Shown here: piece after piece, positions 13,485 through 27,300 of the stretch
How positions within the stretch are numbered: the first letter of the stretch is position 1
Layout: the number at the start of each line of letters is the position of its first letter
Assembly: GCA_964020975.1 (NCBI GenBank)
Contig: OZ026615.1
Coordinates: 81,807,162 to 81,871,161 of the forward strand
Direction of reading: 5' to 3'
Source: Hermodice carunculata
Taxonomy: Eukaryota > Annelida > Polychaeta > Eunicida > Amphinomidae
Length of the DNA stretch: 64,000 nucleotides
Notes under the pieces: generated by a model
Seen by the model: the letters and a program-made list of their open reading frames with translations, nothing else
Database searches by the model: none
What the model was told of the DNA's origin: nothing
Translations under genes and position numbers: made by a program

Positions 13485-13559
13485 AAAGAAAGAAAGAAGG
13501 AAAAAAGAACTCTAAGAAAAACAGAATGTCTGTGTTAGCACACAGCCATAAAAACGGAA

Positions 13560-13765
13560 GTCGCAAGATTGGAAGTTGTGATAATTAGGCGCATTTATAT
13601 AATATTTTAATGTCTACTACTTTAAACCTATTCAAAATGAAAGGTCACTTTCCATTCAAAAGATTGTATTAAAAATATATTAGATTATGATTGAACACAA
13701 TTTTTATTTTTTATTTCCAAGGCATACAGGCAGTTTTGCTCTAGAGCGAATTTTTTTTTTTTTAG
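13560..13765 (+). repeat. Fragment with a Helitron-like 3' end
   Basis: AAGGCATACAGGCAGTTTTG, then CTCTAGAG, a T run and TTAG at 13762-13765 followed by T. This is a decayed plus-oriented 3' end of the same family. Confidence 0.4.
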
Positions 13766-14179
13766 TGTTTAGCCAGTTTTCATGTTCACATATTTCCTCA
13801 TATATTTTCTATAACAAATATACTAATTTTATTTGGAAATCTACTTCTTTAAAGTGGGGGCAGCAATAGACCAGGGTTCTTTCCATGATGCCTCCAGGTT
13901 ATTTGCGATGATGTTAACCTATTGAATTTGAATTTTGAATGGAAGTAAGCTGTCCATGTGATACTAAGTTATTGTGGGAAACTACTTTCAGCATAGAGCC
14001 ATACATAAGCAACTCCTCATATGGTATTTAGCGCTTACCTTTTTATATGTCAGGCTCAAAATTAAAGCATACAGTATTCATAATTGTAAGTTTCTTGCCC
14101 ACCGCAACAGAACTAGTGATAAAGTAAAGATTCAGACATAACTCCAGAAAGCGTAAGGACATATACATAACATATGTTA

Positions 14180-14181
<2 letters not shown>

Positions 14182-14247
<66 letters not shown>
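14182..14247 (+). repeat. (CA)n microsatellite
   Basis: About 33 uninterrupted CA units. Nothing else is recognised in 13766-15004; the short frame at 14379-14567 has no known motif. Confidence 0.95.
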
Positions 14248-14249
<2 letters not shown>

Positions 14250-15004
14250 ATCGTTTCCTTGATATATTTGAATGAGATCTATTCATATTATAAGGGACTG
14301 AAATGCATAATTCTTGGAAAATTTCATTTGAAATTTGCGTAAGAAATAGTCCTTAAGTTAACTTTACGAAATTTCTCTGTGGCTTTAAATCTGATTCTTA
14401 CACTTTATAGATTATTTGGTCCCTCTAATTCAAGAAGTTATATATCTGGCAATGACGCTCTACCTGTGCTGGACTTTGCTTTCCCCACAGATTTTTGTTG
14501 GACTATGTTTCAAGTGAAGGTCTCAGACGTTAGGAAAATATTAAGGGGTTACTCACAGCAAGCTTGATACCAGGTATGATGTTTTGAAAACGCGCTGCTT
14601 TCAAAAATAAAGGTGCTTCCGAAATCTGCCATTCGCTGGCAAAATTGTAGACACTATCTCTGTTTTATGAACTGCTATTTTTCTTATCCATGAAGTCTTT
14701 ATACCGTCTTTGGAAAGAGTAACACACAAGTGAAGGAAAATTATAAATCTATCTCACATTTTATAATGTCTCTATACAACGTTTTTGAACGAGAGGTTTG
14801 TAACATTTGTCATTCAACTAGATCGCAATCAATCTAGTTTTTAAAAAAAGTAAAACAGTTGTTGCTTTTTGCATTCTTCACGATATTTAAAATAAGTTTT
14901 CGCAAAGAAGCACATATTGTGTTCCTCGACATATTCAAAGTATAAGATAGAGTTTGGCACGCCAGTATATTTTAAAAACATAAACACCTGGGAATCACTT
15001 ATTC

Positions 15005-15103
<99 letters not shown>

Positions 15104-15112
15104 CATCTTTCT
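15005..15112 (+). repeat. (ATCT)n microsatellite
   Basis: About 25 units of ATCT, decaying at the right end. The run of SIYL residues in translation is an artefact. Nothing is recognised in 15113-15538. Confidence 0.95.
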
Positions 15113-15538
15113 ATCCACCCAACATTTTCGCATATATTCATTTCTCCACTAATTTAAATGCAGTCTTGGGAACAGGAACGTCAACGGTACAAACACACTT
15201 GGTGTGGCCTCTTAAAACCGAGGTGTTCGTTGCATTATTCCAAGAGTTTGATTTTTTTTAACGTGAATGCCTTATCGCTTTCTAACCGTCACATGTTGTA
15301 AATATGTCATGAGAAGCGCCAGATGGGGACCACATGTTCCCTCAGTACATTTAGCGGCAAAACGTTGATCTGTGTGATAAAGAGATTGGCAGAATGAAGA
15401 CAGCAGACTTCACTCACATTTCATTTGGTACTTTGAGCAGATCTAGAGCTGATTTCCAAAGAGAACCCGACGCACTAAACATAAAGACATGCACAAATAC
15501 GTGACATTGACAATAAAGACATGTAAAACTATATGAAA

Positions 15539-16260
15539 CTAGGAAAGAAGATTTGCTTCAAAGCAAAACTGTGTGCCTTCAAAAGTTGTAACTATGGCTA
15601 AATGGAAATTTCAAAAGGTCCGAATAATCTTGACCTTTGACCTCTAGAGGTTACACGTAAAGTCCAAAAATGTACAGGGTTACAATACCTACAATTTGAG
15701 CCCGACATGACTGAAATTGGATGAAAATTGACCAAGTTATGACTGAATAAAATGTCAAAAGTCCAAATGACCTTGACCTTTGCCCTCCACAGGTCACGTG
15801 TAAATTACAAAAATGAGCAGCGTTAGAGTATCTACAAGTTGAGCCCAAACATGATTAAAATTGGATGAACACTGCCTAAGTTATGGCTGGATGAAAAGTT
15901 TTAAAAGTCCAAATGACCTTGACCTTTGAACTTTAGAGGTCACATGTAAAATTTAAATATAAAGTGTGACAATATCTACAATTTAAGTCCAACATAAACC
16001 AAATCGGATGAAAATCGACCAAGTTATGGCTGAATGAAAATTTCGAAGGTCCAGTTGACCTTGACCTTTAAAGGTTACATGCAGTATTGCAATAACTACA
16101 ATGTGGGTAAAACTTGGTAATTTTGGATGAAAATTTACCAAGTTATAGCTTGTTTAAAAATTTAAAAGATCCAAACAAACGTGACCTTGACGTTCAGAGG
16201 TTACATGTAAATTGCAATGGCTTTTGGCTTTTAGATGTTACACGTAAAATTACAGAAATA
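15539..16260 (-). mobile_element. Helitron-like repeat with 144-bp tandem core
   Basis: The minus-strand 3' end has CTAG at 15542-15539 followed by T, after the stem-loop TTTGCTTCAAAGCAAA. The core landmark TTATGGCTG recurs at 15594, 15739, 15883 and 16026, then a decayed unit near 16145. A perfect TGACCTTTGACCT lies at 15631-15643. The 5' side passes directly into the palindrome field that starts at 16271. Confidence 0.6.
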
Positions 16261-16270
16261 TGCAGTCTTG

Positions 16271-16672
16271 CGCAAACCCTGGCATTTTATTACAAAACTC
16301 AGGGTTTTGAAGACCAAACTTTGGGTTTTGTTCACAAAACCCAGGGTTTTGCTTTGTTATCCATTTTGTTTTCACAAAATTCATGGCTTTGTTTCAAAAC
16401 CATGAGTTTTTCACATGATTACCGTAGGTTTTGCAGTTGTTTTGTTCAATAATTTGTAAAATCCAGGGTTTTGTTGCAAGTGTTCCGTAATATGCTTTAT
16501 TCATCTTGATAATTTGCAAAATCCTGAGTTTTGTTGTGATAACTCTGAGTATTACTGTTGATCTGTTCAATAATTCACAAAACTGAGGGTTTTGTGACGT
16601 CATAAATCCCACGGTTTTGAATAATTTGCAGAACCCTGGGATTTGTAACGACACAGAACCCACAATTTTGTA
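16271..16672. repeat. Palindromic 20-bp repeat field, block 1
   Basis: Degenerate copies of CAAAACCCTGGGTTTTG have centres near 16280, 16300, 16320, 16341, 16383, 16403, 16424, 16465, 16525, 16545, 16585, 16610, 16635 and 16661. Most spacings are close to 20-21 bp or twice that. TTCAATAATTTGYAAAA recurs at about 60-bp intervals within the block. Confidence 0.85.
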
Positions 16673-16979
16673 ATTTACCGCCAAATTGATCATATGGATA
16701 CACCAACCACTAACAACACGGCGTTCATTATGTGATTCGATGTCCAAATGGAAACAAAGTGACTTATTTTGCATAACGTTACAATCTCGGCAGTGACAAC
16801 AGATATACAGGTTCAAACTTGCTGATTGCTCTGGGCTTCGTTCAGTTTATCCTGTTTCTGTAGCTGTATCATCAAACAAACAAACAAAAATGCAGGATAA
16901 AATTTTTCATATCCTCCTAGTTCCAATGTCTTTAACTTGAGTATCCTACCAAGTAACAGCTGTCATGATTGGTTGGTGA

Positions 16980-17350
16980 CAAAACCCTGAGTACTGCACG
17001 TTTTCGTCACCAATTTTGCAATCTCGCAAAACCCATGGTTTTATTCTGTAATTTCAAAATTTTCAAAGCTCGGAGTTTTGTACAATACAAAACGCTGGGT
17101 TTGGTGGCAGCAAACCATGGATTTTGGTCTGTTATTTCACAGTGTTACGAAACCCTAATGTTTTCTGGCAAAACCAAGGGTTTTGATAAAAATAAATAAC
17201 AAAACCGACGGTTTTATGATCAAAACTCAGAGGTTTGCTCTCAAGTGGTGGGTTTCATGCTCAAAACCCCAACGTTTTGTACCTTAACCCTCAGTTTTGT
17301 TTATGAAACTTTTGAAAGAGTTTTGTACACAAACTCCAGGGTTTTGTCCA
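16980..17350. repeat. Palindromic 20-bp repeat field, block 2
   Basis: This block has the same unit, with centres near 16988, 17034, 17070, 17096, 17116, 17157, 17175, 17207, 17229, 17270, 17290, 17313 and 17337. Some units keep symmetry with a changed middle, for example AAAACCGACGGTTTT at 17207 and AAACCATGGATTTT at 17116. Between blocks 1 and 2 (16673-16979) there is ordinary sequence with no recognised feature. Confidence 0.85.
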
Positions 17351-17720
17351 AAATTATATCAAAATTCAATAACTAAGCATCCATGTTGGTTACACTTCTT
17401 TAATAATTCTATCAGTATTACTAGGAGTACTTCAACGCCAACTCGGATTTTAGATAAGATCATTGCTCTATTCCTTAAGATGTTACTTATGCTAATTAAT
17501 CTGATAAGCATGGTCATTAACTTTCCCTGGCGAGGACATCTTGGGGGTTGGGGCCCATCTGCAACACAAAATGCATTGTTCACATGGACTCAAGTACTTA
17601 TACATGTTATATGCATCGTTAGTTTAACTTGCAGCAGTACTATGTGCGTCCCATATGGAAATATCTAATAAATATATATTGCAATGTTCTTGTCCCTACT
17701 TTTAAAGGAATGCCACCAGC

Positions 17721-17860
17721 ATGAAACCCAGGGTTTTGTCGCAAAACCCTGGATTTTGCTGACGAAACCCTGGGTTTTGTCATAAAACCTATGGTTTTGT
17801 TACAACTCAGGGTTTTGCTCCAAGACCCAGGGTATTGTGAACGAAACTCATGGTTTTATG
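17721..17860. repeat. Palindromic 20-bp repeat field, block 3 (most regular)
   Basis: Seven consecutive units have centres at about 17730, 17751, 17771, 17790, 17809, 17829 and 17850. The first four read AAACCCAGGGTTTTG, AAAACCCTGGATTTTG, GAAACCCTGGGTTTTG and AAAACCTATGGTTTTG. The stretch 17361-17720 between blocks 2 and 3 holds no repeat unit and no recognised gene. Confidence 0.9.
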
Positions 17861-18559
17861 AATTAATGAGCAGTCACACTTCCATATACGTTATATTTTC
17901 ATTGTCTGACACTTGTAAGCTCCTTAAGTTAAACATGTGGCAGGACAATTCTCCTTGTTTCCCCTCTTCTCAACACACCAAGTCTTTATTTTATTTTACT
18001 GCACTCTCCTTCAATATGATTACTCCATCAGATGAGGGGTCCATATTCATTCAAAGATATTTGTAGGCTTGAACATTCCTTTAATGTTAAAACTACCATC
18101 ATCAGTAGTGTGCAATCGCTGGGTTGTTTGACACACCAGTCATTTGCATTTGGCTATGTTCAGATGGAGTTAGTTGAGTCAGAATCAATCTGCCACAGTC
18201 TTAAGATCGGACTCTAGACATCTTATGATTTCATCTCAGCCATTAGATGAGACCTGGATTGTAGTGTGCAGAGAACAGCACTACTTTTAATTTTATGACA
18301 CTTTTTAGGTCATCTACGTAGATTACAAAGAAAAATCCCAGTATCGACCCTTAGTGGACATTAGTAAATACTTCGTACCTATCTGAATAGCTCCCTTCGA
18401 AATGTACATACCGTTTTAAAGTGATTTTTTAATCATTCAAGGTCGGTATTCTTGACTCCAGACATTTTAATTTGCATAAAAGGGTGTCCTAATCCATGTT
18501 GTGAAAATGTGTTCGAGCGACTGTGCGACCCACGTTCATAGAGTCCGACAAATTTGAGA
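17861..18559. other. No supported gene
   Basis: Nothing recognised; only short frames without motifs. Confidence 0.6.
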
Positions 18560-18667
18560 AAAAACGATCAGGAAGAACAGCACGGTGATTTTTGCGAGAA
18601 GGATTTGTATAGGGCTCTGCCCTCCTGCCTAATTGCTTTCTTCGGAATAAAATATGTTTAAACCAAC
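18560..18667 (+). repeat. LINE 3' UTR tail (TTTAAACC family)
   Basis: GAGAAGGATTTGTATAGGGC ... GGAATAAAATATGTTTAAAC at 18.67 kb matches the 3' ends of the LINEs at 39.38 and 39.55 kb. No coding part remains. Confidence 0.6.
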
Positions 18668-19357
18668 AGTAATTTTTCTGTAAGTACAGACTTAGATCAG
18701 AAATACAATTCTCGTAGCGACACGGCAGGCTAAACTCGACTCTTCCGTGCATAATACTTATATGAAAGTATCGATTACATCCTTGACTCGAGATAAGGAA
18801 CCTGTGAAGGACAACAAAAGTTTAAATCAATCATGTTGCTTTTAAAATATAATCTTTATTACTACAGATAATAACTAGGCCTAAACAATTGAACTTCACA
18901 TAGAAAGGGCAAACTGGGGTTTGTTTATGCTAAGCTAAGTGGGTGAAGGGGGATGTTTTTGTTTTTGTTTTTGTTGTTGTTGTTGGTTTGTTTTTTTTGT
19001 GTGTGTGTTTTTTTTGTTTTTTTTTTGTTGTAGAGGGTTTTTTTGTTTGCCTTGTTTTTTTTTTGTTTTTTTTTTAAACTTGTTACCAATTATATAAGAA
19101 CCCGTCGGAACTTTCAGACCTGTATCCAGTATCGGAGCAGCCTTCTCCACTGAGCTCCAACTTTGACACAGTGGGGCGCTTCGCACGTCTGCCCAGTGCT
19201 GCTACTTCATAGCGTTAGGCCGACTTCAGTGTCTCATACAATATTCCTATTCTGGGGCCCACCACCGCCAACAACTGATAATTTAAAACGTTGTATTTAC
19301 ATTTTTAGGTAATGTTCACACTGGAAAAGTCTCATTATGTATTTTAAATTACATTCC
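18668..19357. other. T/G-rich simple sequence, no gene
   Basis: The stretch 18955-19076 is a TTTTTG/TTG-rich simple tract. The remainder holds nothing recognised. Confidence 0.7.
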
Positions 19358-19702
19358 TGTGTCAACACACACTTTTCTTTCTTTCTTTCTTTCTGAATTT
19401 GAAAAAATCAATCTTAAATATCTTCAACAGTATAATAGAGATGTCATTCCAACTTCTACTAGGGGGTTGTTGACCATTGGCACCTGATCACCTAATGAAT
19501 TAAAAATAAAAGTTGTAGCAATTTAAATTATGTTAAAAAGCACCATTAGAAATTTTAAATCTTGAATAACTTCAAAGCTATAATAGATAGAGATGCCATT
19601 CCAACTTCTACTCCTGTTTTGTGGAATAGTTGTACATTGCCATACCAATATGCTTTGAAGGCACACACACTGATTTGCTATGCAGCAAATCATCTTTCCT
19701 AG
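19358..19702 (+). mobile_element. Short Helitron-like repeat copy (about 345 bp)
   Basis: This is a compact copy: hairpin TGTGTCAACACA (19358-19369), a short TTTC run (19376-19395), two core units, then the stem-loop GATTTGCTATGCAGCAAATC and CTAG ending at 19702, followed by T. It shows the whole plan of the family in the least space. Confidence 0.65.
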
Positions 19703-20147
19703 TCTTTTCTCTGTATCAAAAGAGCACGCCATGGCGGGATCATCTCCCCTCGGCTGTTCAATGTCTACATGAATGACCTTAACAGCAAACTTGTAAACTG
19801 TCAGATCGGCTGTCACATTGCTGGTACATTTGTAAACACCATCAGTTATGCAGATGAAATGGTGTTGATTAGCTGTTCTTTGGTTCGGGTCTTAGACAGT
19901 TAATTTCTACCTTTGGAGAATACGCCGTCGAACATGATATTACTTACAATATGAAAAAAACAAAACAAAACAGAATGTATGTATATCAAGACGCCTTCCT
20001 CATACTTGGATATAACCTCTACCGTGTATATGGCCGGTGGACAGCTGACATTTGTAGACAGTTTGAAGTATCTTGGCCATATCATGACACATGATTCATC
20101 TGATTATTTAGATATCAAGCATCAATTTAAATCTATTTGTTCAAGGG

Positions 20148-21309
<1,162 letters not shown>

Positions 21310-21815
21310 GGGCTAATATGCTGCATCCTAAATTGTTGCAGTCGTGAAACAAAGATTCTCCTCTTCAAAACTTTTTGTTCGTCACTGTATACAGCCCAGC
21401 TCTGCCAAGAATATGCAAAGTTGGAAATGTATCAAGTGAAAATATTCTTCAACAATTTTCTGAGACGGTTTTATTTGGATACCCTAGTCGCTGTAGTGCA
21501 AGCGCTATGTTTGCCCAGAATCGTGTCAAATCTATGCAGGGATTGCTACGTCATGTGATATATAATTTTGTAAATAGACTGCACTCATCTGTTAACACTG
21601 TGATACAACTTGTAAGATGGTGCTCAAGCATGTGGAACGCACGGTGCGGACTTTTATATGTACAATGCATTCGTGTTATTAGCTAAATTTGTAAACTTTG
21701 GGCTAAAGGGCATCTTGTCCAACACTCTCTTTTAACACTCCTTTTAATTTGTATATGTATTTTATACTATGGGCCTATTTTTAAGTGTCTGAAATAAAGT
21801 TTTCTTATCTTGTCC

Positions 21816-24199
21816 TATGATTGACTGTTTAAAATTCATGCAGAGATGTAAATTTTCTGATTGATTGCCATAGTTTGACAGGCTTGTTCACATTTTAAGC
21901 CAACAAATTTATATAATATTGTTGCTTAATTTTTCAACATCAATTCTTCACATTGTTTCTGAGCTGTCACTTTTTATTTTAGAGTCGAATCCTTAATATT
22001 ATCTCCTTTACACTGTGCCGTATCTTTATAACTCATCATTTGTCTAAAACTTCTTGTCATTCATGGGTTATCGAATCCCATTGTTCGCCGGCGCATCACA
22101 TTGGCATGTGATCCTGCCGCCTCAATGAAGAGACGACCAAATACTTACATCCCATTTTTCACAGGGGTGACCAAGCGTCTCATATAGAGACCAAAATACT
22201 TTCCACAGTTCTTAGATAAATAATGACGCATTGTGATGTGCGTAACTGTGTATCCAAACAACTCTTCGTTTTCTGTGGGATATCTTGCATTTTCAAACAC
22301 AAAGAGGCATATAATGGTTACATATGGCACATTTAATTACACTTGACTATACAATGTTTGTTCTGATGTAAATATTAGATGAAGGCCTGTTGAGTTTTTG
22401 AAATGCGAGTTGCACCATTGACAATTTGCACCATCAATTGTTCCTCTGTAGTTCCATATAATAAGTCGGAGGGGTTTCACCAAACATGTTCGTGTTAAAC
22501 CACCCAGTAAACACATTTCGTTTCCCTCTGACGGAGCCTTGTCCAAATTTTCTTGCAAGAAGTCAAAAAGTTCACTTTACTACTGGGGAGCGGTATAAAC
22601 ATCCGATAAGGATAGGTCTCGTGTTTGGAAAACAAACTTCGAGCCACAACAGTTCTAATAGATCATTTCCCGACTGTCTCTGGTTTAAAGGTACTTTTCT
22701 GTGTATATTCTCACTCGTCCACCTGGTTGATTGCCACCGCTCATGGAAAATCTGTTCTTTGGGAATAACATTGCAGCCAAGATTATCAATCTCTCCGCTC
22801 GTCTAGCCATGTTTCGTTCAGACATATGCTGTATTATTATTTGCGCATATTTCGTGGATGGCACAAGATCGCGAAAACAAAAAGATCACGAATTAGTATT
22901 CTAACATAGGATTAATATCAACCAGAACCTGTGCATTTTAAAGAGATTATGACATTATATGCATCCGACAGTGATCGTTGTGCTCTTTCAAAATGCCAAA
23001 TCAGTTGAAAAGTGAAAACGAGTACTGTAGAAAGGGATCTACGTAGGAAAGAAGCTGTAACACTTGCAAAGGGGCGAAGTTTAACACTTTTGACATTCAA
23101 TGCATGTTTTGTCCATCGATCCTGTGTTAAACTCCTTTTCAGCCCACAAAACCAAACTTTAAACGATGACGCCAATATCATGGTCAGTGTTCTAAAATAG
23201 TGTATATGCAAGTTATCTATTACTTGTTCGATGTTAAGAGAACAAAACCACATGGAAACTTTATTACGGTAGCAAAATGTAATATTTTCTACTGACTTTG
23301 TCTATTGAGATATCTGCGGCAAGGATCAACCCCATTGGGTGGAGGAGTCATAGGAATAAACCAATCAATGCATGTTATACAATTTGGCCGCGGCACATGA
23401 TTGGAAGTTGTTTGGTTCACTTATTGTGTCTATTCATTTGTATTCAGTTTGTAACTTCGGTTGCGAAGCGGCTACTTAGTACATTGTCCGGAAGAATCTC
23501 TTTCCCCGACGTTTTATTTAGGTGAAGACTGCTGAAATCGCGCGTGTGGCACGCTTTGTGCACAAATACATGCATACATCGTTATGCTCCATATGAGAGT
23601 AAACTCAACCACGGCACTGTCACAGCGCACAACGCACAATTAATTGCGAAAAGTCAGTTTTTCCATATACTAGTATTTCGAGAAAAATTGATTCAATAAT
23701 CCACATGCACCTAAAGAATTGTAAGTGGTTCGCTTTCGAAACACCATACAGATATTGTTGAATACATTTTTCTGTACTCTACAAACTTCATATATGTCAA
23801 AAGTTATTTAAAATGTTCAGACTTTATGGCGAAGAGAGTGAAATTAAAACGCCGGCAAAATACATGAAGTGAAATAAATGCAAAATTCAGACATGTGAAA
23901 ATAAGGACATCTGCAGTGCTAATTTAAGTCCAAGCTGTTTAACTTTGACACTGAGCAGGTCCAAAGGAAGTCGTCTGTTGATATTTAGATGTCCAATTTT
24001 CGAAGTTTCAAACTTTTTATATTAAGAATTCAGGAAGGTTTCAGATATGAACTTTAGTACTTACTTTAATGTTAATGAAAGTAATTGTAACCTCATTACG
24101 CATCACACTCTGTCCCTTCCCCACCTACTCCGAAATTGTGGTCTCGTATGTTGCCTATCTGTGTATTAAAGTTTCGAAACATCGATGTTGCACTGTCTT
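21816..24199. other. No supported gene (2.4 kb)
   Basis: Frames up to 111 codons (23253-22918 minus, 22486-22806 plus) overlap on opposite strands and show no domain. No repeat copy of a family seen elsewhere was recognised. Confidence 0.55.
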
Positions 24200-24275
24200 A
24201 TATGTACAACAGGCCCTAATATAGGCTGGTAAACATGTCAGTCAATTTTTCTTTGATAAAATATGTTTAAACCAA
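24200..24275 (+). repeat. LINE 3' UTR tail (TTTAAACC family)
   Basis: CAGGCCCTAATATAGGC and GATAAAATATGTTTAAACCA match the same LINE family's 3' end. The coding part is absent. Confidence 0.5.
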
Positions 24276-25533
24276 ACTGTTCAAATGTTGGGCATTGTAA
24301 AGTGTTCCAATGTGTCTTCATCAATATAACTGTGAAGGATTCTAAAAATAAGGAAAACTTCATCTGTGACAAATCCAAGGTTCAGTTGAATGCTTGATCC
24401 TTAAGGTAAACCCGAACACTTCTTGTGGGATTTTTTTTTCACAAGTGTTGATAAGGTTGTTGAAGTGTTTTGAGGTCTAGAGATATCCCAGAGGACCCAG
24501 TGACACCCCGAGGAACCTCGTTACTTTTCGTGAACCCAGGTCATCAGTTCCCAAAGTTTCTCGTGGTATGCAGATCTTTCGTGCAGTCAAATCATTTTGA
24601 TGTTTATTGTTCATGTATGTTTACTTCCCGTGGTTTCCATGGTTCCTCCTGACATGGAGATCCATCCTGGGGACGCGGGTGGGGTGGGGTGGTGGGAGAG
24701 GGGTTACGCATGATATACATATCATAAGGGCAGGAGTCTTGTTGATGTTCAATTCATTGTCGATGTCGTCTGATGTGTATGGGCTTCTTGTTACTGGTGT
24801 CAGAGAAACATTGTTAACTGTAATTTCTCTCCCAGCGGTATCCCTTAGCGTGCAGATCCAGAGCAGAGAACCCTTTTAGTATTCAATGTCGACATATTAT
24901 TCAATCTTCCCATGGAGCCTCATGACACCCCGATATACCCCCCGATTACCCGCGTGGAGCCCGGTACGGCCAGATTCACTTCAAACTTGGTGGGGAAGCA
25001 CCCTGGGTGAGTCTCTAGCTACTCCGTTCATTGAAATGGTCTTACTGCAGTCACTCCAATAATATTTGGGGTTTTGTGAATTTCTTCTTTATGTTGAAAA
25101 AAATCGTTGAAAAATGTGCTTTTCCAAACCCGCTTGAATAATTGCTTCAAAACCGTAGTTCATGTACTCCGTGGCACTGCATTTTGTCTTCTTTTTAAAT
25201 GAATGTTTTGTCTGGTTTTTGATGTTTCCAGCTTCTCCCAAACTGTTCTCTGGATTCTCTTCAAATTTGGTGGTAATGGACATTGGCTTAATCTCCACCT
25301 AATTTATTCACCACATGGTGCTGCTGGCAATTTCTGATTTTGCAAGGATTTTCGAATTTGTTAATTTTGGTCTTAAATGACATTGAAAGGTCAAACTAAC
25401 ACACTGGCTAATATCTCGGCAATGGTGATTACTATCCCGCTGATTACTATTAATTTCTAATTTAGTATATTAATAAAAAAGTACATATAAGTTTTTTCAT
25501 GACATCTACTGTTGATACCGTAGACATGTTTTA

Positions 25534-25566
<33 letters not shown>

Positions 25567-26019
25567 TTTTTTTTTCCTGGACTTGGATATTCGGATGTCA
25601 AATGACAGGTGTTGCAAGTCTGTCACAAAATTGATAAGTTTAACTTTGACGTAGTTACTTGTGATTTCCCTGACAGTAATATTTCGTAAACCATTGGATA
25701 TGATGCATTTTTGTCACAAATTTTGAGATATGGTAGTATTTGTTCTAAATTTCAGGACTTTGCATCCATAACTAAATTTATTTATAACAAACTTGAGTCA
25801 ACAGGATTCAAACATGTACTTTTGATCAAATATTTCTGCAAGGTTTGCTATATATATCCAGAGATAGTTAGATAATTTGGCTTCAAAAATTTTAGAAATT
25901 TTAGACTTGCCTGTTTTGCCGTTTAATTCTATGTTTTAGCATCATTCTGTTTTAACATTCACCTTTTAGACACTTGAGGCTACCATGTAAGTGCGTATTT
26001 ACTCAATGTCAAAAACTAC
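24276..26019. other. No supported gene (1.7 kb)
   Basis: A G-rich patch (GGTGGGGTGGGGTGGTGGGA near 24680) and the TA tract at 25531. Sequence such as TTCTTCAAATTTGGTGGTAA near 25257 resembles dispersed repeat DNA but could not be tied to a family. Confidence 0.5.
25531..25566 (+). repeat. (TA)n microsatellite
   Basis: TA repeats with one C interruption, followed by a T run. Confidence 0.85.
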
Positions 26020-26215
26020 TGAAGTCGGCTGTCCCACACCGGGGCCCGAAGTCACTCATAGGCTGTCCCTAGCGCTTGGCCGTAAATATGCACTATATAC
26101 TGAATTGTTACAAACTTGACTCATTCCAGGGCTGGGAATCAGTCATAGGCTGTCCCGAGCACTTGGCCAGAAATTGACCGCTTTACTCAATTGTCACAAA
26201 CTTGTCTGATTCTTT
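26020..26215 (+). repeat. Short tandem duplication (about 95 bp)
   Basis: CATAGGCTGTCCCTAGCGCTTGG near 26057 recurs as CATAGGCTGTCCCGAGCACTTGG near 26143, each followed by related sequence (AATTGTTACAAACTTG and AATTGTCACAAACTTG). Confidence 0.65.
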
Positions 26216-26967
26216 TTAAACATTAACTCAAAGTTGGCAACAAATTATATATTGATATTCGGAGATTTCACAGTGAGGAGTATTCGTCATCATGGGGTTT
26301 GCTTTACATTTCTGGTACAGGATGTCCACTGTTACAGTACTTGTTAAGAATCCCTTAGCTTTTACAGATGTCTTGCTGTAGCTGTTTATTTTATAATCAC
26401 TGGGAGTAGATATGGTACTGTCATTTTCTACTTCAGTTATACACCGGCAGGTGGTTGGAGCCATCCAGCTAGAAAGAGAACCTGATATTTCAGAGGTAAA
26501 CCAAATTACTCTAATCTGAACCTGTATTATACAAGTATAGTAGTTACATTTGGTTTTATAGATATTCTTAATTCATATTCAAGCTCTGAATTTATAAGCA
26601 AAGCTTCACTTGTTTAGCTAATTCATCATTTCGCCACATTCATATTTATTCACTATTACAGTGTTGTCTTCGCTGAATATTAAGCATAGACAAGGAGCCG
26701 TTACTCAGAGAGACACGTACGGGTACAGGCTCCGAAACATGTTCTGAGTAGTTGTCGGCTGTAGATCCTTTACTGTATTTGGGCTAATGCAGCCTATATC
26801 AAAATTCCATAGAGGTACGTGGACAATTTGCGCAATAGACCTTGTATATCTATACAGTTTAGACAGTGACAGGTCAGCTTATGGGGAGTATAGAGTTTGA
26901 ACAACGGAATAGGGTAATAACGACTCGGAAGTAGTTCTAGACGATGACTCAAGTGTAAGATATATAG

Positions 26968-27067
<100 letters not shown>

Positions 27068-27300
27068 AGAATAAGTATCTGCTTTTAATATATGTTATAC
27101 ATTTCGTACGTTATCTCCAAGACATTTACATGTATGTGTGTCCCAGGGGTGCGGCTTATGCAAAGTCTAAACTTACAAAAAAAAACGGGCTCTGTCTGGA
27201 GTTGCATCCATAATTAGCCAGCCAACCAGCATCCAGATAGTACAAAGTATGTCATTAAAAATCCAATATGGCATATGAAGCAACGATCACTGCTCTTTGC

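Larger units (their letters stand above)
9192..13545 (-). mobile_element. Helitron-like repeat split by the BEL/Pao insertion
   Basis: The minus-strand 3' end, CTAG at 9195-9192, is followed by T. Core units run to 9523, stop at the BEL/Pao fossil (9524-12808), and resume through 13.3 kb. A GAAA tract (13454-13498) and the 5' hairpin CTGTGTTAGCACACAG (13530-13545) follow. Without the insertion the copy would be about 1.1 kb, similar to the one at 58.8 kb. Confidence 0.6.

Noticed and set aside
16271-17860. CRISPR-like look of the regularly spaced palindromes
   Set aside because: The units touch or nearly touch one another with no unique spacers of constant length, the units vary, and the window is clearly eukaryotic.
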